Of a DNA stretch of 60,225 nt, positions 49,421 through 60,225 are shown piece after piece. A program made the translations under genes and the position numbers. Position 1 is the first letter of the stretch. Each line of letters opens with the position of its first letter. This stretch comes from Tubiluchus corallicola (Eukaryota > Priapulida > Priapulimorpha > Priapulimorphida > Tubiluchidae). The notes under the pieces are model-generated. The model was not told the origin of the DNA, searched no databases, and saw only the letters and a program-made list of their open reading frames with translations. The DNA is taken from NCBI GenBank assembly GCA_030141605.1, contig JAQGDQ010001133.1, forward strand, positions 1 through 60,225, written 5' to 3'.

Positions 49421-51630
49421 GGTACAGTAAATTGTCCACTAATTACGTATTTACAAAAGCCAAATGGGTAATGATTAAGCAGACTAGCAGAAAAGAAATT
49501 GACACAGCAACAAACAGCTAAGAGTTTGATAATAAAGTTATTTTCTTAATAATACTAGTTTTCTTAAGCAGAGTGAACATGAGCGTCCCTTAGCCTTTTC
49601 ATTTGCAGCTCTCTGGCATCATTCGCGTCCACGTCAAGCATCAGTGACGCGTTCTGAACGCAACTCTCTCATGAAAACTAGTGTTACTGTCTCGTTCTTT
49701 TAATTAATTGTTCTTCTTGACGTCAGACAATCGAATCTAAAACAGTAAAATACAAGTATTGTTGCTGAGAAGTTTAAAAGAATTGGATCAGAACTGCTGC
49801 TTTTACTTGTAAGTCAAAATAATCTAGTCTATAAAATAGCATATGAAAATTTTCCTTTAACAGAAAGTTCTTATGATTCAGCTCGAATATATACGAGCTT
49901 AATGATAACATGGTATGGAAGTAGTGCTGAGAATGAATGATAGGCGTGTGAACGACTAAAAAGGTTGAAAAAATGTAACTTATTCCCCCTTAGTCTTTTA
50001 TGTAAACAAAATTTTGGATTTAATTTGCAGTAATTTTCTTTCTGGCGGCACTATGTGTTTACTTTTAAACTTGAGAAGTTTTGCAAACCTCCAATTCCGC
50101 AAAGAAATTTTTTGACAATTTGTTGATAAAATTTCATATTAATGTTCAAGAACATTCTTCATTTAGTATTATGGCTGGAACTTTAGCTGTGCAGACAACT
50201 AAGCATGAAGCTGATGAAGATAAAAATTTTAGAAGACTGAGCTAGTGAAGATGAAGTGGATGTCTTAAAATTAAACCTTGAACATCATTAGGCTATTATA
50301 AAAATTTTCACAAGACTTGAAAAACCAAGTTTAGAAATAATTATAGTATAAACAATAGAGTGCAATGGTTTGAAGCCATTTTTCGTCCTTGGAGCCCTTA
50401 TAAATCTATGCCAACTTGTCACAGGACTTGGTTTTGTACTAATAGGAGCACCTCAACTACCAATAGGTCATTCTATCCAGTTAGTAACACATATTAAACA
50501 AAACTTTCATGGGGTAATTTTTTTACACTGCTGGGTTTTTATTCTAATTAAAAGATCCCCCTGATCGGTTAAGAGTTTAGAATGAATTCTAAGAAGTTAG
50601 AACAATGTTATTATTAATTTTTCTATGACGAGAACAATGCCTCAAAGAATGCCATTATTACGATACAATGTTTCCAAGAATTAAACGTGCAACAATAGTG
50701 TTTGGATAATTTTAATCCTGCGCATTTACTTCAAAGCTGGTGACTTTACGTGTGGAATAAATTTTAAGCAAGTAAGTGTTCGAAGCATTAAAATATCAGT
50801 GAAAATGCATTTCATCTGCCACTTGATTCATCTCACACATTTTACATATTCTTTGGTAAGCAGGTATTTTCTCCCCTCTCAATATCCAATTTGTGGGCAC
50901 CAATTCTGAATTTAGTGAATATAGTTTATATTATTTAGTTGTGTACCTCTGGCGCGTGCTGAAGAGGCTTCTTAATTACTGATCAACCTATAGTGCGTCT
51001 TTCGTACTTGAGATCCAAGTAATTATCAAAATTGCCAAGTTCCTTTTCACACTGCATCAGACATTCAAAATGGTCAGGGACAGCCTTATTTGTCTCCACA
51101 AATTATGAATTGGTATAAATTTGTTTATTACTGACAAACCTAAATTAAGCTGAGCACTAATTTTAATGTTTCATTTACCTGCTTTGTGCAAATAATTGAT
51201 TTGTTGAACTGCAGCCTCTTTATAGACTTTTCTATTTTTTGCTTATTAGTTATATTAAAAAACTGCAAGACTGTTTTGTCGTTCATCTGGACAATTGTTC
51301 CTGTATGCACAATGAATGACTTCATTGTTTGGGTTACTGCTACTATATGTTTTAGCTAATCTGCATGGTCCAAGTGCAAGAATTGAAAGATCTAACAAGG
51401 TAACTGTTGTAATACAAGTAACTATTTGTTTTGATTTTTACTATTATTGAAGCTCTGACGCATGGTACTAAAAATTAGCAGTTTCCTTATTATCAATTAT
51501 CAGATAATAATAGAGAAGCGTTTTTTAGTTATGTAGTAAATTGCTTTTTTATGAATCTCAGAAAATTATCCTCATTTTAAACTAAACATTTGCTTTTAAG
51601 CGTCTTTTGTAAGACAACTTGTTTTTCATC
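49420..51630. other. AT-rich DNA upstream of the lectin exons
   Basis: Mostly featureless. At 50370-50430 a plus-strand frame reads like a signal peptide (KPFFVLGALINLCQLVTG), but it opens with TTG, not ATG, and a nearby ATG is out of frame. It could be a decayed first exon of the lectin locus. Confidence 0.35.
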
Positions 51631-51639
51631 AAAAACCAG

Positions 51640-51785
51640 GCTGAATCAAACTCAACATGTTGTATAAATGGTGGGATACACTATAATGGCCATTGTTACT
51701 GATTTCATACAAAACCAAAATTAGATTGGTGGAAAGCTGTGATATCATGCAAAAAGGGAGGTGGTGAATTTTTAATTTGTTGTAC
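51640..51785 (+). pseudogene. First-half exon of a C-type lectin domain, with premature stop
   Basis: After an acceptor (AAACCAG) the frame reads AESNSTCCINGGIHYNGHCY, then TGA (51700-51702), then FHTKPKLDWWKAVISC and GGGEFLI. The order Cys, hydrophobic, GHCY-F, W..A...C, GG.fl is the N-terminal half of a C-type lectin domain. In the family the position after GHCY is usually aromatic; a TGG-to-TGA change would explain the stop. A good donor is not obvious at the 3' end. Its partner exon lies at 52865-53115. Confidence 0.72.
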
Positions 51786-52864
51786 TGTTTTATACTTTGA
51801 ATTTTGAATTTGAATTTGAATTTTTACTGTCTTTGTTTTATAGGCCCATTAAAGTTATGGTACAGCATAGCTGTCAAAGTTCGATGTTAAACACTTTATA
51901 ATGTTGCTTTATTGAGCTGAAGATTAATTCTTTAATATTGTAGGGTGGGAACAACCGACGAAACTACGATTTTTGAAAAATCAAGTGCACCTGCATGTTA
52001 AGCGTTGATTTTAGAATAAGGCCTAATTGTGCGCTATCCTTGCTTATAATCATCAAATAGTCACTATATCCCCAAAATGATCTGCACATTGATTTGAAAT
52101 TAAATTACCGCCTACTTGTCCATTTTAAATGTGGTTCTCGTGTTGTTATTATCATAATTTTTATGTCGTTTACAAATACGTGTCCCCTTTTGCAATTCTG
52201 ACTTCATTTGCAAAACCTCTAGGCAGGTGATGGTAAGAGCGTGTGAACACCTTGTAATCTCTTGTTGGTCAGAGGAAACTCCTAGCCATCACAAGAAATT
52301 GAATATTGGCTGTCTAATCATTCTATTTGTTAATTTCAAGAGACTTAAATGGATAAAAGTGAGACAAATGCCAACTTAGCCCTTTAATTAGCTTAGACTG
52401 GTACACACTGATTTACTGATCACCTGCAGCCGAAGCTGCGCAGTGTTCTGCTGGTATTTTAGGAAAAGAACCTACTGAATTTTTCTAAAGGCCAGAGTGC
52501 ATGGGTGCATTGCATCTGGATAGTTGTATTGTTCCATATTAGCGGATTTCACACAAGTAATACTGTACATTGTTACAGTGCAAACACTGCAGTTGTCGAA
52601 AGCTTCGTGGATTTTTTTAAACCAAAAGTCGATTTTAAATTTGTCTAAAGTAATCAAATGCATTTTGGTTTTGCACGGAAATCCATTCTGTGGGCATAAG
52701 AAACCAAAAATTAAGTTACGTAATCACTGATTAGTGAGAGCAGTTTTTCAAGAACGTATTCAAAATGCAGCAAGCTGTCATGGTCCTGAGGGGGACAATT
52801 TTAACTGAATTTATCTCTTTACCCAAATTAATATCATGTTTTTTAATTAATATTCTTTTTATAG

Positions 52865-53115
52865 ATTCTACTTGGCAAGAGAGGGTATTTTGGATAGGTG
52901 GGACAGACCAATACCTAGAAGGATATTGGATGTGGATTTCTAACGCCCATACCATCTTGTATAATAATTGGGCGCCTAAGGAGCCTATCGAGCCTAACAA
53001 TAGATGGTATTGGGCAGAACACTGTTTGGATATCAATTTCCATAATTTTGGCACATGGAATGACCATCCTTGTAATGATAGTTATTCATACATATGTAAA
53101 TCCCCTGCTGACTAG
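52865..53115 (+). CDS. C-type lectin domain, C-terminal exon
   Basis: An acceptor (TTTTTATAG) precedes a frame starting in phase, STWQERVFWIGGTDQYLEGYW, and running to TAG at 53113-53115. It has the hallmarks of the second half of a C-type lectin domain: WIGG, WMW, NNWAPKEPIEPNN with the EPN sugar/calcium motif, EHCLDI, TWNDHPC with the WND calcium motif, and YICK at the end. EPN with WND predicts calcium-dependent mannose-type binding. No defect is seen in this exon, but the upstream half at 51.6 kb has a stop, so the gene may be a pseudogene unless another first-half exon exists. Confidence 0.9.
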
Positions 53116-53302
53116 CTAAATTTCTGATCTTTGGGCATATCACACAAGTGAGCTTCATTTGGTCACAATGACTCAGCTATTTTCTACATCATTTACATGT
53201 TAGATTTTACAATGGCAAAGATTGGTTCTCGGTTATGCAGGAAATGAAGAAATTTTTCAGAACTATGTACTTGCTGAAATAGTTGTTATAGGGTACAGTA
53301 AT

Positions 53303-53308
53303 AATAAA
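53303..53308 (+). terminator. AATAAA polyadenylation signal, lectin locus
   Basis: AATAAA 188 bases past the lectin stop codon. Plausible 3' end signal. Confidence 0.6.
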
Positions 53309-53399
53309 GTAAATATATATTATATCTCTTTATTATTTCACATATATATCTTTATTTATCTTAAATTGATTATCAAATGTTGAAACTGTACATCTGTCC

Positions 53400-55235
53400 A
53401 TGCTATGTATGTCTGGCTATGTATGTGACATTAACCAGTGCACAAAACACTGTAAAAAAGACAGATGTGTCAGATGCAAAGGTAGCACTACATACACAGT
53501 AACATTAACCTTTACTGCACACATATATAAAACAAATCATTTTATATTTAGCTTATATACATTTATTACCCGCATATTTTTACATGCTTTATATAGTAAA
53601 ATTATGTTAGAAATAGCAAGTAAACAATTTTTATTTTCACAATTAGATAAATGTAGAGTAACTTTTGATAATAAAAGTTATACCGTTGGTAGTTAGGGTA
53701 CTGAAATCTGTCCAAGATGTGATCTTTTATCCGTATCCGTAATTGTCTCCCAGCACACATGCACTGGATGGCTTGTCAGGGCAGGTAATCCCTTGTCTGT
53801 ATGCATAGAAATAATTATTGATATTCCTGGTTTTCTTGTGTAAAATCAATGATACCCAAGGGACTACTCTTGGGGTCGGGTCACCAGCATTCTGATGATA
53901 CACCAACGTGGCTAGTGACTGCCTGCAAACTATTTAACTAACTCAATCTCTGTTGGCCTCTAGTTACTCAACGCCTCAAAGTAGTAAATAATTGCTTTTA
54001 CAGAGAAAATATTTTTACCACTTGTGCCATGAGAAATAGAAATGATGCTGTTAACTCTTTTCTTGCTGTATATTGGTAGTCTAATGAATGTTGATTGTTG
54101 CAAAAATGATATGTAAAGTTGTCACCTAGAGTCATCTAGTCTCCTACCCTTTCTTGAATAGATTAGTGCTGCAGATGCTGCAGATAACAAAAAGAAAAGA
54201 AATAAGAAAAAATAAATGTTAAAACAGTATAAATGACACAAATTATCAAAAAAAGAACTGAAAACAAATATAATAAAATTAGATACCTAAATCTAAACAA
54301 AACAATACAATTATTCATTAATTAGGATTATTATATATAGTAGATTCAAATGGGGACTTATTAACAGGGGAATTTGACCAAAGTAAGTAAAGTTAAAAAC
54401 TGAGAGTATGGAAGAAATAAGCATCAAAAAATGATTTTTATCATGGTAACTTATTGTTTTATGTAAAACCTTTTATATAATGTTACATGTTAATAATGTT
54501 AGTAAAATTTTTACAATTTAGCTGTACTTTGCAAAACAACGAAATTTTTTTTAACTTTTTTTATTCCAGTTAGATTTTTTCCTGCGATGTGAATGGTACG
54601 TTGCAATGGATCTGATTTGACAGAACCTCTAAAAGTAAATTGTCTTGCTATTCTGCATGGCACGTCAATGCATTTTCTCCGAGGGCTTCAAGTTTTCTTG
54701 AGTTTCAGTTGGCGAAAATGACACATAATCTGTTGGTGACTGTCTAAACTCGATATAAATTAAATTCTGTTAGAGTGCAGGGCCACGCATTCGTGTATTC
54801 AGCTCACTGACTAGTTGCCTTTGATCCTGTAACTTTTATGTTGCTCTGTGATAAACGATTGTACTATTTTAATAAATTTCATCGAAGGCCACTATAAAAA
54901 ATGTCATCCATATAACAATGTTGGCTATGTAATCTGTATACAGTTTATATAATCTTTATGACTTGGCCATCATTGCTTTCAGTTCTGTCTTACGTAGGTG
55001 AAATTTTAAAGTTTTATTTTTATGATATTTGTCCTACATGCGCTTGCGTGTGCACAAGTTAAACAAACACAGTTTCAGCAATGGTGTATGTCATTTGCAA
55101 CAACTTATACATCTGTAAATTCGCGTGTTAGATTTATTCTAAAGCTTTGCTTAAACGATATCAGCAACAGAAAATAAAAATTTATGGTATTTTCAGTCTT
55201 TTTAACATTCTGCAGGCTGTGATTCTATTTAACTG
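53400..55235. other. AT-rich DNA between lectin and satellite
   Basis: A short plus-strand frame at 53400 is Cys-rich over its first 30 codons but has no recognised family or splice context. Nothing else supportable. Confidence 0.4.
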
Positions 55236-55239
55236 ATGT

Positions 55240-57715
55240 ACAACCTCAAGAGTAACTCATGTTTCACTAGCGTATGCTCTCAAGAGTGACTAGCATTTTA
55301 CTAAAGTACACTTACAAGAGTATTAATATTAGGAGTTTACTAAGGTTGACTCTCAAGTGTAATTAGCGTTTTACTAATGAAGTCTTTCAAGAGTATTAAT
55401 GTCAGGTTTATACTAAGGTACACTTACAAGAGTAATAATATTAAGGTTTTACTAAGGTTGACTCTCAAGTGTAATTAGCATTTTACTAATGAAGTCTTTC
55501 AAGAGTATTAATGTCAGGTTTATACTAAGGTACACTTACAAGAGTAATAATATTAAGGTTTTACTAAGGTTGACTCTCAAGTGTAATTAGCATTTTACTA
55601 ATGAAGTCTTTCAAGAGCATTAATGTTAGGTTTATACTAAGGTACACTCTCAAGAGTAAAAATATTAAGGTTTTACTAAGGTTGACTCTCAAGTGTAATT
55701 CGCCATTTACTAATGAAGTCCTTCAAGAGCATTAATGTTAGGTTTATACTAAGGTACACTTACAAGAGTAATAATATTAAGGTTTTACTAAGGTTGACTC
55801 TCAAGTGTAATTAGCATTTTACTAATGAAGTCTTTCAAGAGCATTAATGTTAGGTTTATACTAAGGTACACTCTCAAGAGTAAAAATATTAAGGTTTTAC
55901 TAAGGTTGACTCTCAAGTGTAATTCGCCATTTACTAATGAAGTCCTTCAAGAGCATTAATGTTAGGTTTATACTAAGGTACACTCTCAAGAGTAAAAATA
56001 TTAAGGTTTTACTAAGGTTGACTCTCAAGTGTAATTCGCCATTTACTAATGAAGTCCTTCAAGAGCATTAATGTTAGGTTTATACTAAGGTACACTCTCA
56101 AGAGTAAAAATATTAAGGTTTTACTAAGGTTGACTCTCAAGTGTAATTCGCCATTTACTAATGAAGTCCTTCAAGAGCATTAATGTTAGGTTTATACTAA
56201 GGTACACTTACAAGAGTAATAATATTAAGGTTTTACTAAGGTTGACTCTCAAGTGTAATTAGCATTTTACTAATGAAGTCTTTCAAGAGCATTAATGTTA
56301 GGTTTATACTAAGGTACACTCTCAAGAGTAAAAATATTAAGGTTTTACTAAGGTTGACTCTCAAGTGTAATTCGCCATTTACTAATGAAGTCCTTCAAGA
56401 GCATTAATGTTAGGTTTATACTAAGGTACACTCTCAAGAGTAAAAATATTAAGGTTTTACTAAGGTTGACTCTCAAGTGTAATTCGCCATTTACTAATGA
56501 AGTCCTTCAAGAGCATTAATGTTAGGTTTATACTAAGGTACACTTACAAGAGTAATAATATTAAGGTTTTACTAAGGTTGACTCTCAAGTGTAATTAGCA
56601 TTTTACTAATGAAGTCTTTCAAGAGCATTAATGCTAGGTTTATACTAAGGTACACTCTCAAGAGTAAAAATATTAAGGTTTTACTAAGGTTGACTCTCAA
56701 GTGTAATTCGCCATTTACTAATGAAGTCCTTCAAGAGCATTAATGTTAGGTTTATACTAAGGTACACTCTCAAGAGTAAAAATATTAAGGTTTTACTAAG
56801 GTTGACTCTCAAGTGTAATTCGCCATTTACTAATGAAGTCCTTCAAGAGCATTAATGTTAGGTTTATACTAAGGTACACTCTCAAGAGTAAAAATATTAA
56901 GGTTTTACTAAGGTTGACTCTCAAGTGTAATTCGCCATTTACTAATGAAGTCCTTTAAGAGCATTAATGTTAGGTTTATACTAAGGTACACTCTCAAGAG
57001 TAAAAATATTAAGGTTTTACTAAGGTTGACTCTCAAGTGTAATTCGCCATTTACTAATGAAGTCCTTCAAGAGCATTAATGTTAGGTTTATACTAAGGTA
57101 CACTTACAAGAGTAATAATATTAAGGTTTTACTAAGGTTGACTCTCAAGTGTAATTAGCATTTTACTAATGAAGTCTTTCAAGAGCATTAATGCTAGGTT
57201 TATACTAAGGTACACTCTCAAGAGTAAAAATATTAAGGTTTTACTAAGGTTGACTCTCAAGTGTAATTCGCCATTTACTAATGAAGTCCTTCAAGAGCAT
57301 TAATGTTAGGTTTATACTAAGGTACACTCTCAAGAGTAAAAATATTAAGGTTTTACTAAGGTTGACTCTCAAGTGTAATTCGCCATTTACTAATGAAGTC
57401 CTTCAAGAGCATTAATGTTAGGTTTATACTAAGGTACACTCTCAAGAGTAAAAATATTAAGGTTTTACTAAGGTTGACTCTCAAGTGTAATTCGCCATTT
57501 ACTAATGAAGTCCTTCAAGAGCATTAATGTTAGGTTTATACTAAGGTACACTCTCAAGAGTAAAAATATTAAGGTTTTACTAAGGTTGACTCTCAAGTGT
57601 AATTAGCATTTTACTAATGAAGTCTTTCAAGAGTATTAATGTCAGGTTTATACTAAGGTACACTCTCAAGAGTAAAAATATTAAGGTTTTACTAATGAAC
57701 ACTCGAGAGTATTTA
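55240..57715. repeat. 112-bp satellite array with trimeric unit, about 22 copies
   Basis: Units starting TTGACTCTCAAGTGTAATT occur at 55346, 55458, 55570 and then every 112 bp to 57586. Each unit is three diverged ~37-bp subunits, each beginning TTTTACTAA or TTTATACTAA and containing a TCAAG(A/T)G-like core. The flank at 55240-55345 consists of looser 37-mers. Two main variants (TTAGCATTTT and TTCGCCATTT) alternate in a higher-order pattern. Confidence 0.97.
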
Positions 57716-57942
57716 TGGTTTTACGTTGCTTTTTAGACGCAGGACAATTTCGCGCATCATATACATACATTAATACATATATTTGGAAAGGATATCCTGC
57801 ACCAAAATCTGTACTGAAGCACCTCTGATTAGCCAATAGTTTGTAGGAAAGTATGACAGGGGTCTTTGAAACTGAAACGGTAGATTTATTTTTCTACTCT
57901 TTATCATTCACGCAATGCATCTTTTGTCAGATAGTGCACAAA

Positions 57943-58130
57943 TGCTAGGTGTTTTATAGCTTTAAATATGAGCGCTCTTCATATGTTAAGGCTTCTCTAA
58001 AGATAGTTTAAACCAAAAGCAAAAAGGGCCAAGCTGAAAACAAAAACATGAATTACTGCTATGTATGTGGAAACTAAATATTGAACAGTCTTCATTAGCC
58101 AAAAAGGTAAAAAATAAGCAGACCAGTTGA
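57943..58130 (+). repeat. Dispersed repeat, copy B
   Basis: Same family and orientation as 49035-49420, lacking about 180 bp of the middle. Its right part shares ATTGAACAG(A/T)CTTCATTAGCC. Confidence 0.8.
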
Positions 58131-58339
58131 AAAGAATTAAACTTAACATTAAAAAGCAATTTTTAAACAAGCCATTTTACTATAACTAGGTACATGCAAT
58201 TAGTTATCATTTAAGTAACAAAACATTTTTTTAATGAAATCTGTTATTCTGCAAAGAGCAAAAGTACTTAAATATACATCATGAAAATTTGCAATTAACA
58301 CAAATGTTTAGCAGCAAATCGTTTTACCTAGCTGTATTA

Positions 58340-60225
58340 GACGCATTATTTGCAACCTGGTGACTGAGGTGAGATGCTAATTCGTAAGTCAACACTGCCA
58401 CTGTTAATGTCTAATTGGGCAATTAGAGAAGTCACTTGGTTAGACAGTAAAATGTCTTCATCTGTATTGCGTACCGTAAGCTCAAGCACAGAGTGGTGCT
58501 CTGATAGTTGCCAGATCGATTCTGACAGTTGGCCTATCTTCTGAAGTGTGGCCTTGAGTGAAGCTATGCAAATTTTAACCCACAGCAGATATTGACAGGG
58601 GTTTTCTCAGATGACACAAGAAGAAGCTGAGATAAGTGTTGGCTTCTAGGTCAACGTTGTGTATTTGTTCAATTTGTTTGGCTCGGATAAGCATAAAAGA
58701 AGAAAGTCTAGCGTTGGCCGCCACATGCTGGGGTTCGATTTTTATCGCAGCTGCAGGATCTGAAGTAGGCAGCAAAGGCATAGCCGTAGTAGTAATTGTA
58801 GCCGTATCCGTAGTTACATGTTTAGCAGCTGTCGTCAAAGCTAGCGTGAAAACCGTGTCAGTTGTTGTGACAGTAAAACAGGCTTCTTACGTTCAACCTC
58901 TTGATAACCATCTGAGGGGAGCGGATCAACAGGCGAATTTTGATCCAAAGTTTCCGTCTCAAATTCAGTATCAGAAAGGTGACGTTCGTCTCCTGATTGA
59001 TATGTAGTTTCTAACGCTTTTTCCACCTTAGCCGTTTTACTACGAGTCTGTTTAGACATGTATGCTGTAAAGTAATGGGGTTAGGACACAAAGATAAACG
59101 GTCACGTTTAACAATCAATCAATTTTCAAACCCTAAAAGGTACACATGCTATACGCAATCAAATAAATATAAATAGACATAATAAATATTTCTAGTACTA
59201 GTTAGTTATGTGCTGTATAAACGCTTAGACCTTTTCCACCCCTTGACCTTGGAGCCGGTACGCTACGCTACAGCTATAAACAAAATGACCCAGATTTAAT
59301 CAGCACAGCAAAACGTCATAGTTAAACTCGTAAACATGTTGTAAAAATTTCTGTCAGCAAAATAAGCTGTAAAATAAAATATGTTATCAGACTATACACT
59401 ATGCGAGGCTGAAAATAAAGGGTAGAAATTACAATATTTAGTTTTGCTGTCACAAATTAGGTGCCTTGCGAGAAGCATAAAATAAATAATACCAAAGGCT
59501 ACTATTAAGGTCAAAACAAACGTATGACTTAAATTATAGCATTATATCTTAACCACTATAGTAAGCCTTGTGCTTCTCTACAGGTCTTACAAACGTCATA
59601 GCTTAACTATTACAGTCAGCTTATTTGTATCAGTAGCGCTAAACTAAATACCTTTAACTCGAGCGCATATAATTTATAAAAAATACAAAATAATGTTGGC
59701 TATAAAAAATATAAAGCACCCTCCCGAGATTTGCAAGATTTAAACAGCTTACCAAGTGCCCAAACTTTAAATATTTACGGATTTAATTTGAGCAAAACCG
59801 GTGTGAGGAAAATGCTCTTTTTTCAGAATTTTGTGGGAGAGACATCGGCCTGGTTTTTAATTTGTTGACTAGAATTCAGAAAAATACGTGCAAATATATA
59901 TAGTCTAATTTGTTTTTATAGAAAAAGGTGCATAATGCTTACGTCTACGAGTTGTTAATTAAAATGTTTTGCTGCTATTGAAGTATGTAATTTAGATTAA
60001 TTCATGACTTTGTAAGAAAAACCGCACAACTATTTGATTAAAAGAGTGGCCACCCAAAATATAATTTATTGCAACTTACACGATTTGGCGCATTTACATT
60101 ATTACTTTTTATCACAGCTGTAACATTAAATAGAACTCAGAACAACCAGTCATAGATAATTGTTCACTTTATCACATAGTTAATGCAATAAGCACAGAGT
60201 ACTAATGCTAGATATATGACGCGCA
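58340..60225 (-). mobile_element. Retroelement copy, right inverted arm, gag-like ORF
   Basis: Minus strand. A leader of about 1.1 kb (60225-59060, running off the window) precedes an ATG at 59059 opening a gag-like frame: basic start, acidic middle (LSDTEFETETLD), then a one-base deletion near 58880 relative to the left copy shifts the frame. It continues as a Thr/Ala-rich segment and a helical region (IKIEPQ, RAKQIEQIHNVDLE) to about 58575. Downstream, KATLQKIGQLSESIW and LLSNQVTSLIAQLD continue to a stop near 58355. Helical, coiled-coil-like content fits a gag; no enzyme domains are present. More complete than the left arm. Confidence 0.7.

Noticed and set aside
50370-50564. Intact secreted protein with a signal peptide
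   Set aside because: The frame opens with TTG; the only nearby ATG is out of frame and stops at once. Kept only as a possible decayed exon.
53400-53696. Cys-rich secreted peptide gene
   Set aside because: No signal peptide, no splice support, no recognisable spacing; low-complexity AT-rich tail.
55240-57715. CRISPR array
   Set aside because: The units are contiguous satellites without unique spacers, in a spliced animal genome.

Overview
This is animal (metazoan) genomic DNA. It is AT-rich, its genes carry many GT-AG introns, and it is full of microsatellites, minisatellites, MITEs and broken retrotransposons. The protein families (S1 trypsin-fold protease, annexin, C-type lectin) and transposon types (hAT, piggyBac, non-LTR elements with PHD/AP-endonuclease or FP-type ORF1, gag-like ORFs) fit an invertebrate. 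I cannot name the phylum from sequence alone. All exon models were read by eye from translations, splice consensus, phase agreement and comparison between copies.

Layout. 1-3.1 kb: GA microsatellite, a 171-bp tandem duplication and a 67-bp minisatellite. 3.45-9.82 kb (minus): a complete seven-exon gene for a secreted trypsin-like protein of 323 residues. Its catalytic serine is alanine (GDAGGP), so it is a serine protease homologue. Its introns carry a hAT-like MITE and a piggyBac-like MITE. 10.56-11.02 kb: a textbook hAT MITE. 12.1-13.6 kb: GA repeat and a broken ORF1-like retroelement gene. 13.8-43.3 kb (minus): a tandem annexin cluster of three eight-exon genes (16.3-22.0, 25.5-32.4 and 36.1-42.9 kb, predicted 325, 325 and 324 residues) plus an orphan first coding exon of a fourth (13.8-13.9 kb). 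Intergenic and intronic DNA is duplicated along with the genes, and each unit has its own later insertions.

43.4-60.2 kb: two inverted copies of a retroelement with a gag-like ORF bracket a 93/94-bp minisatellite, a truncated non-LTR element, a Ty3-like gag fragment, a C-type lectin locus (second-half exon intact, first-half exon with a premature stop) and a 2.4-kb array of 112-bp repeats. Those repeats are trimers of about 37 bp arranged in higher-order blocks.

The points most worth following up are the catalytically dead protease, the annexin cluster with its conserved 42-nt mini-intron and one copy with a destroyed splice acceptor, the lectin locus in decay, the parent/offspring pair of piggyBac elements, and the hierarchical satellite. 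I see no CRISPR array, rRNA, recognisable tRNA or prokaryotic operon.
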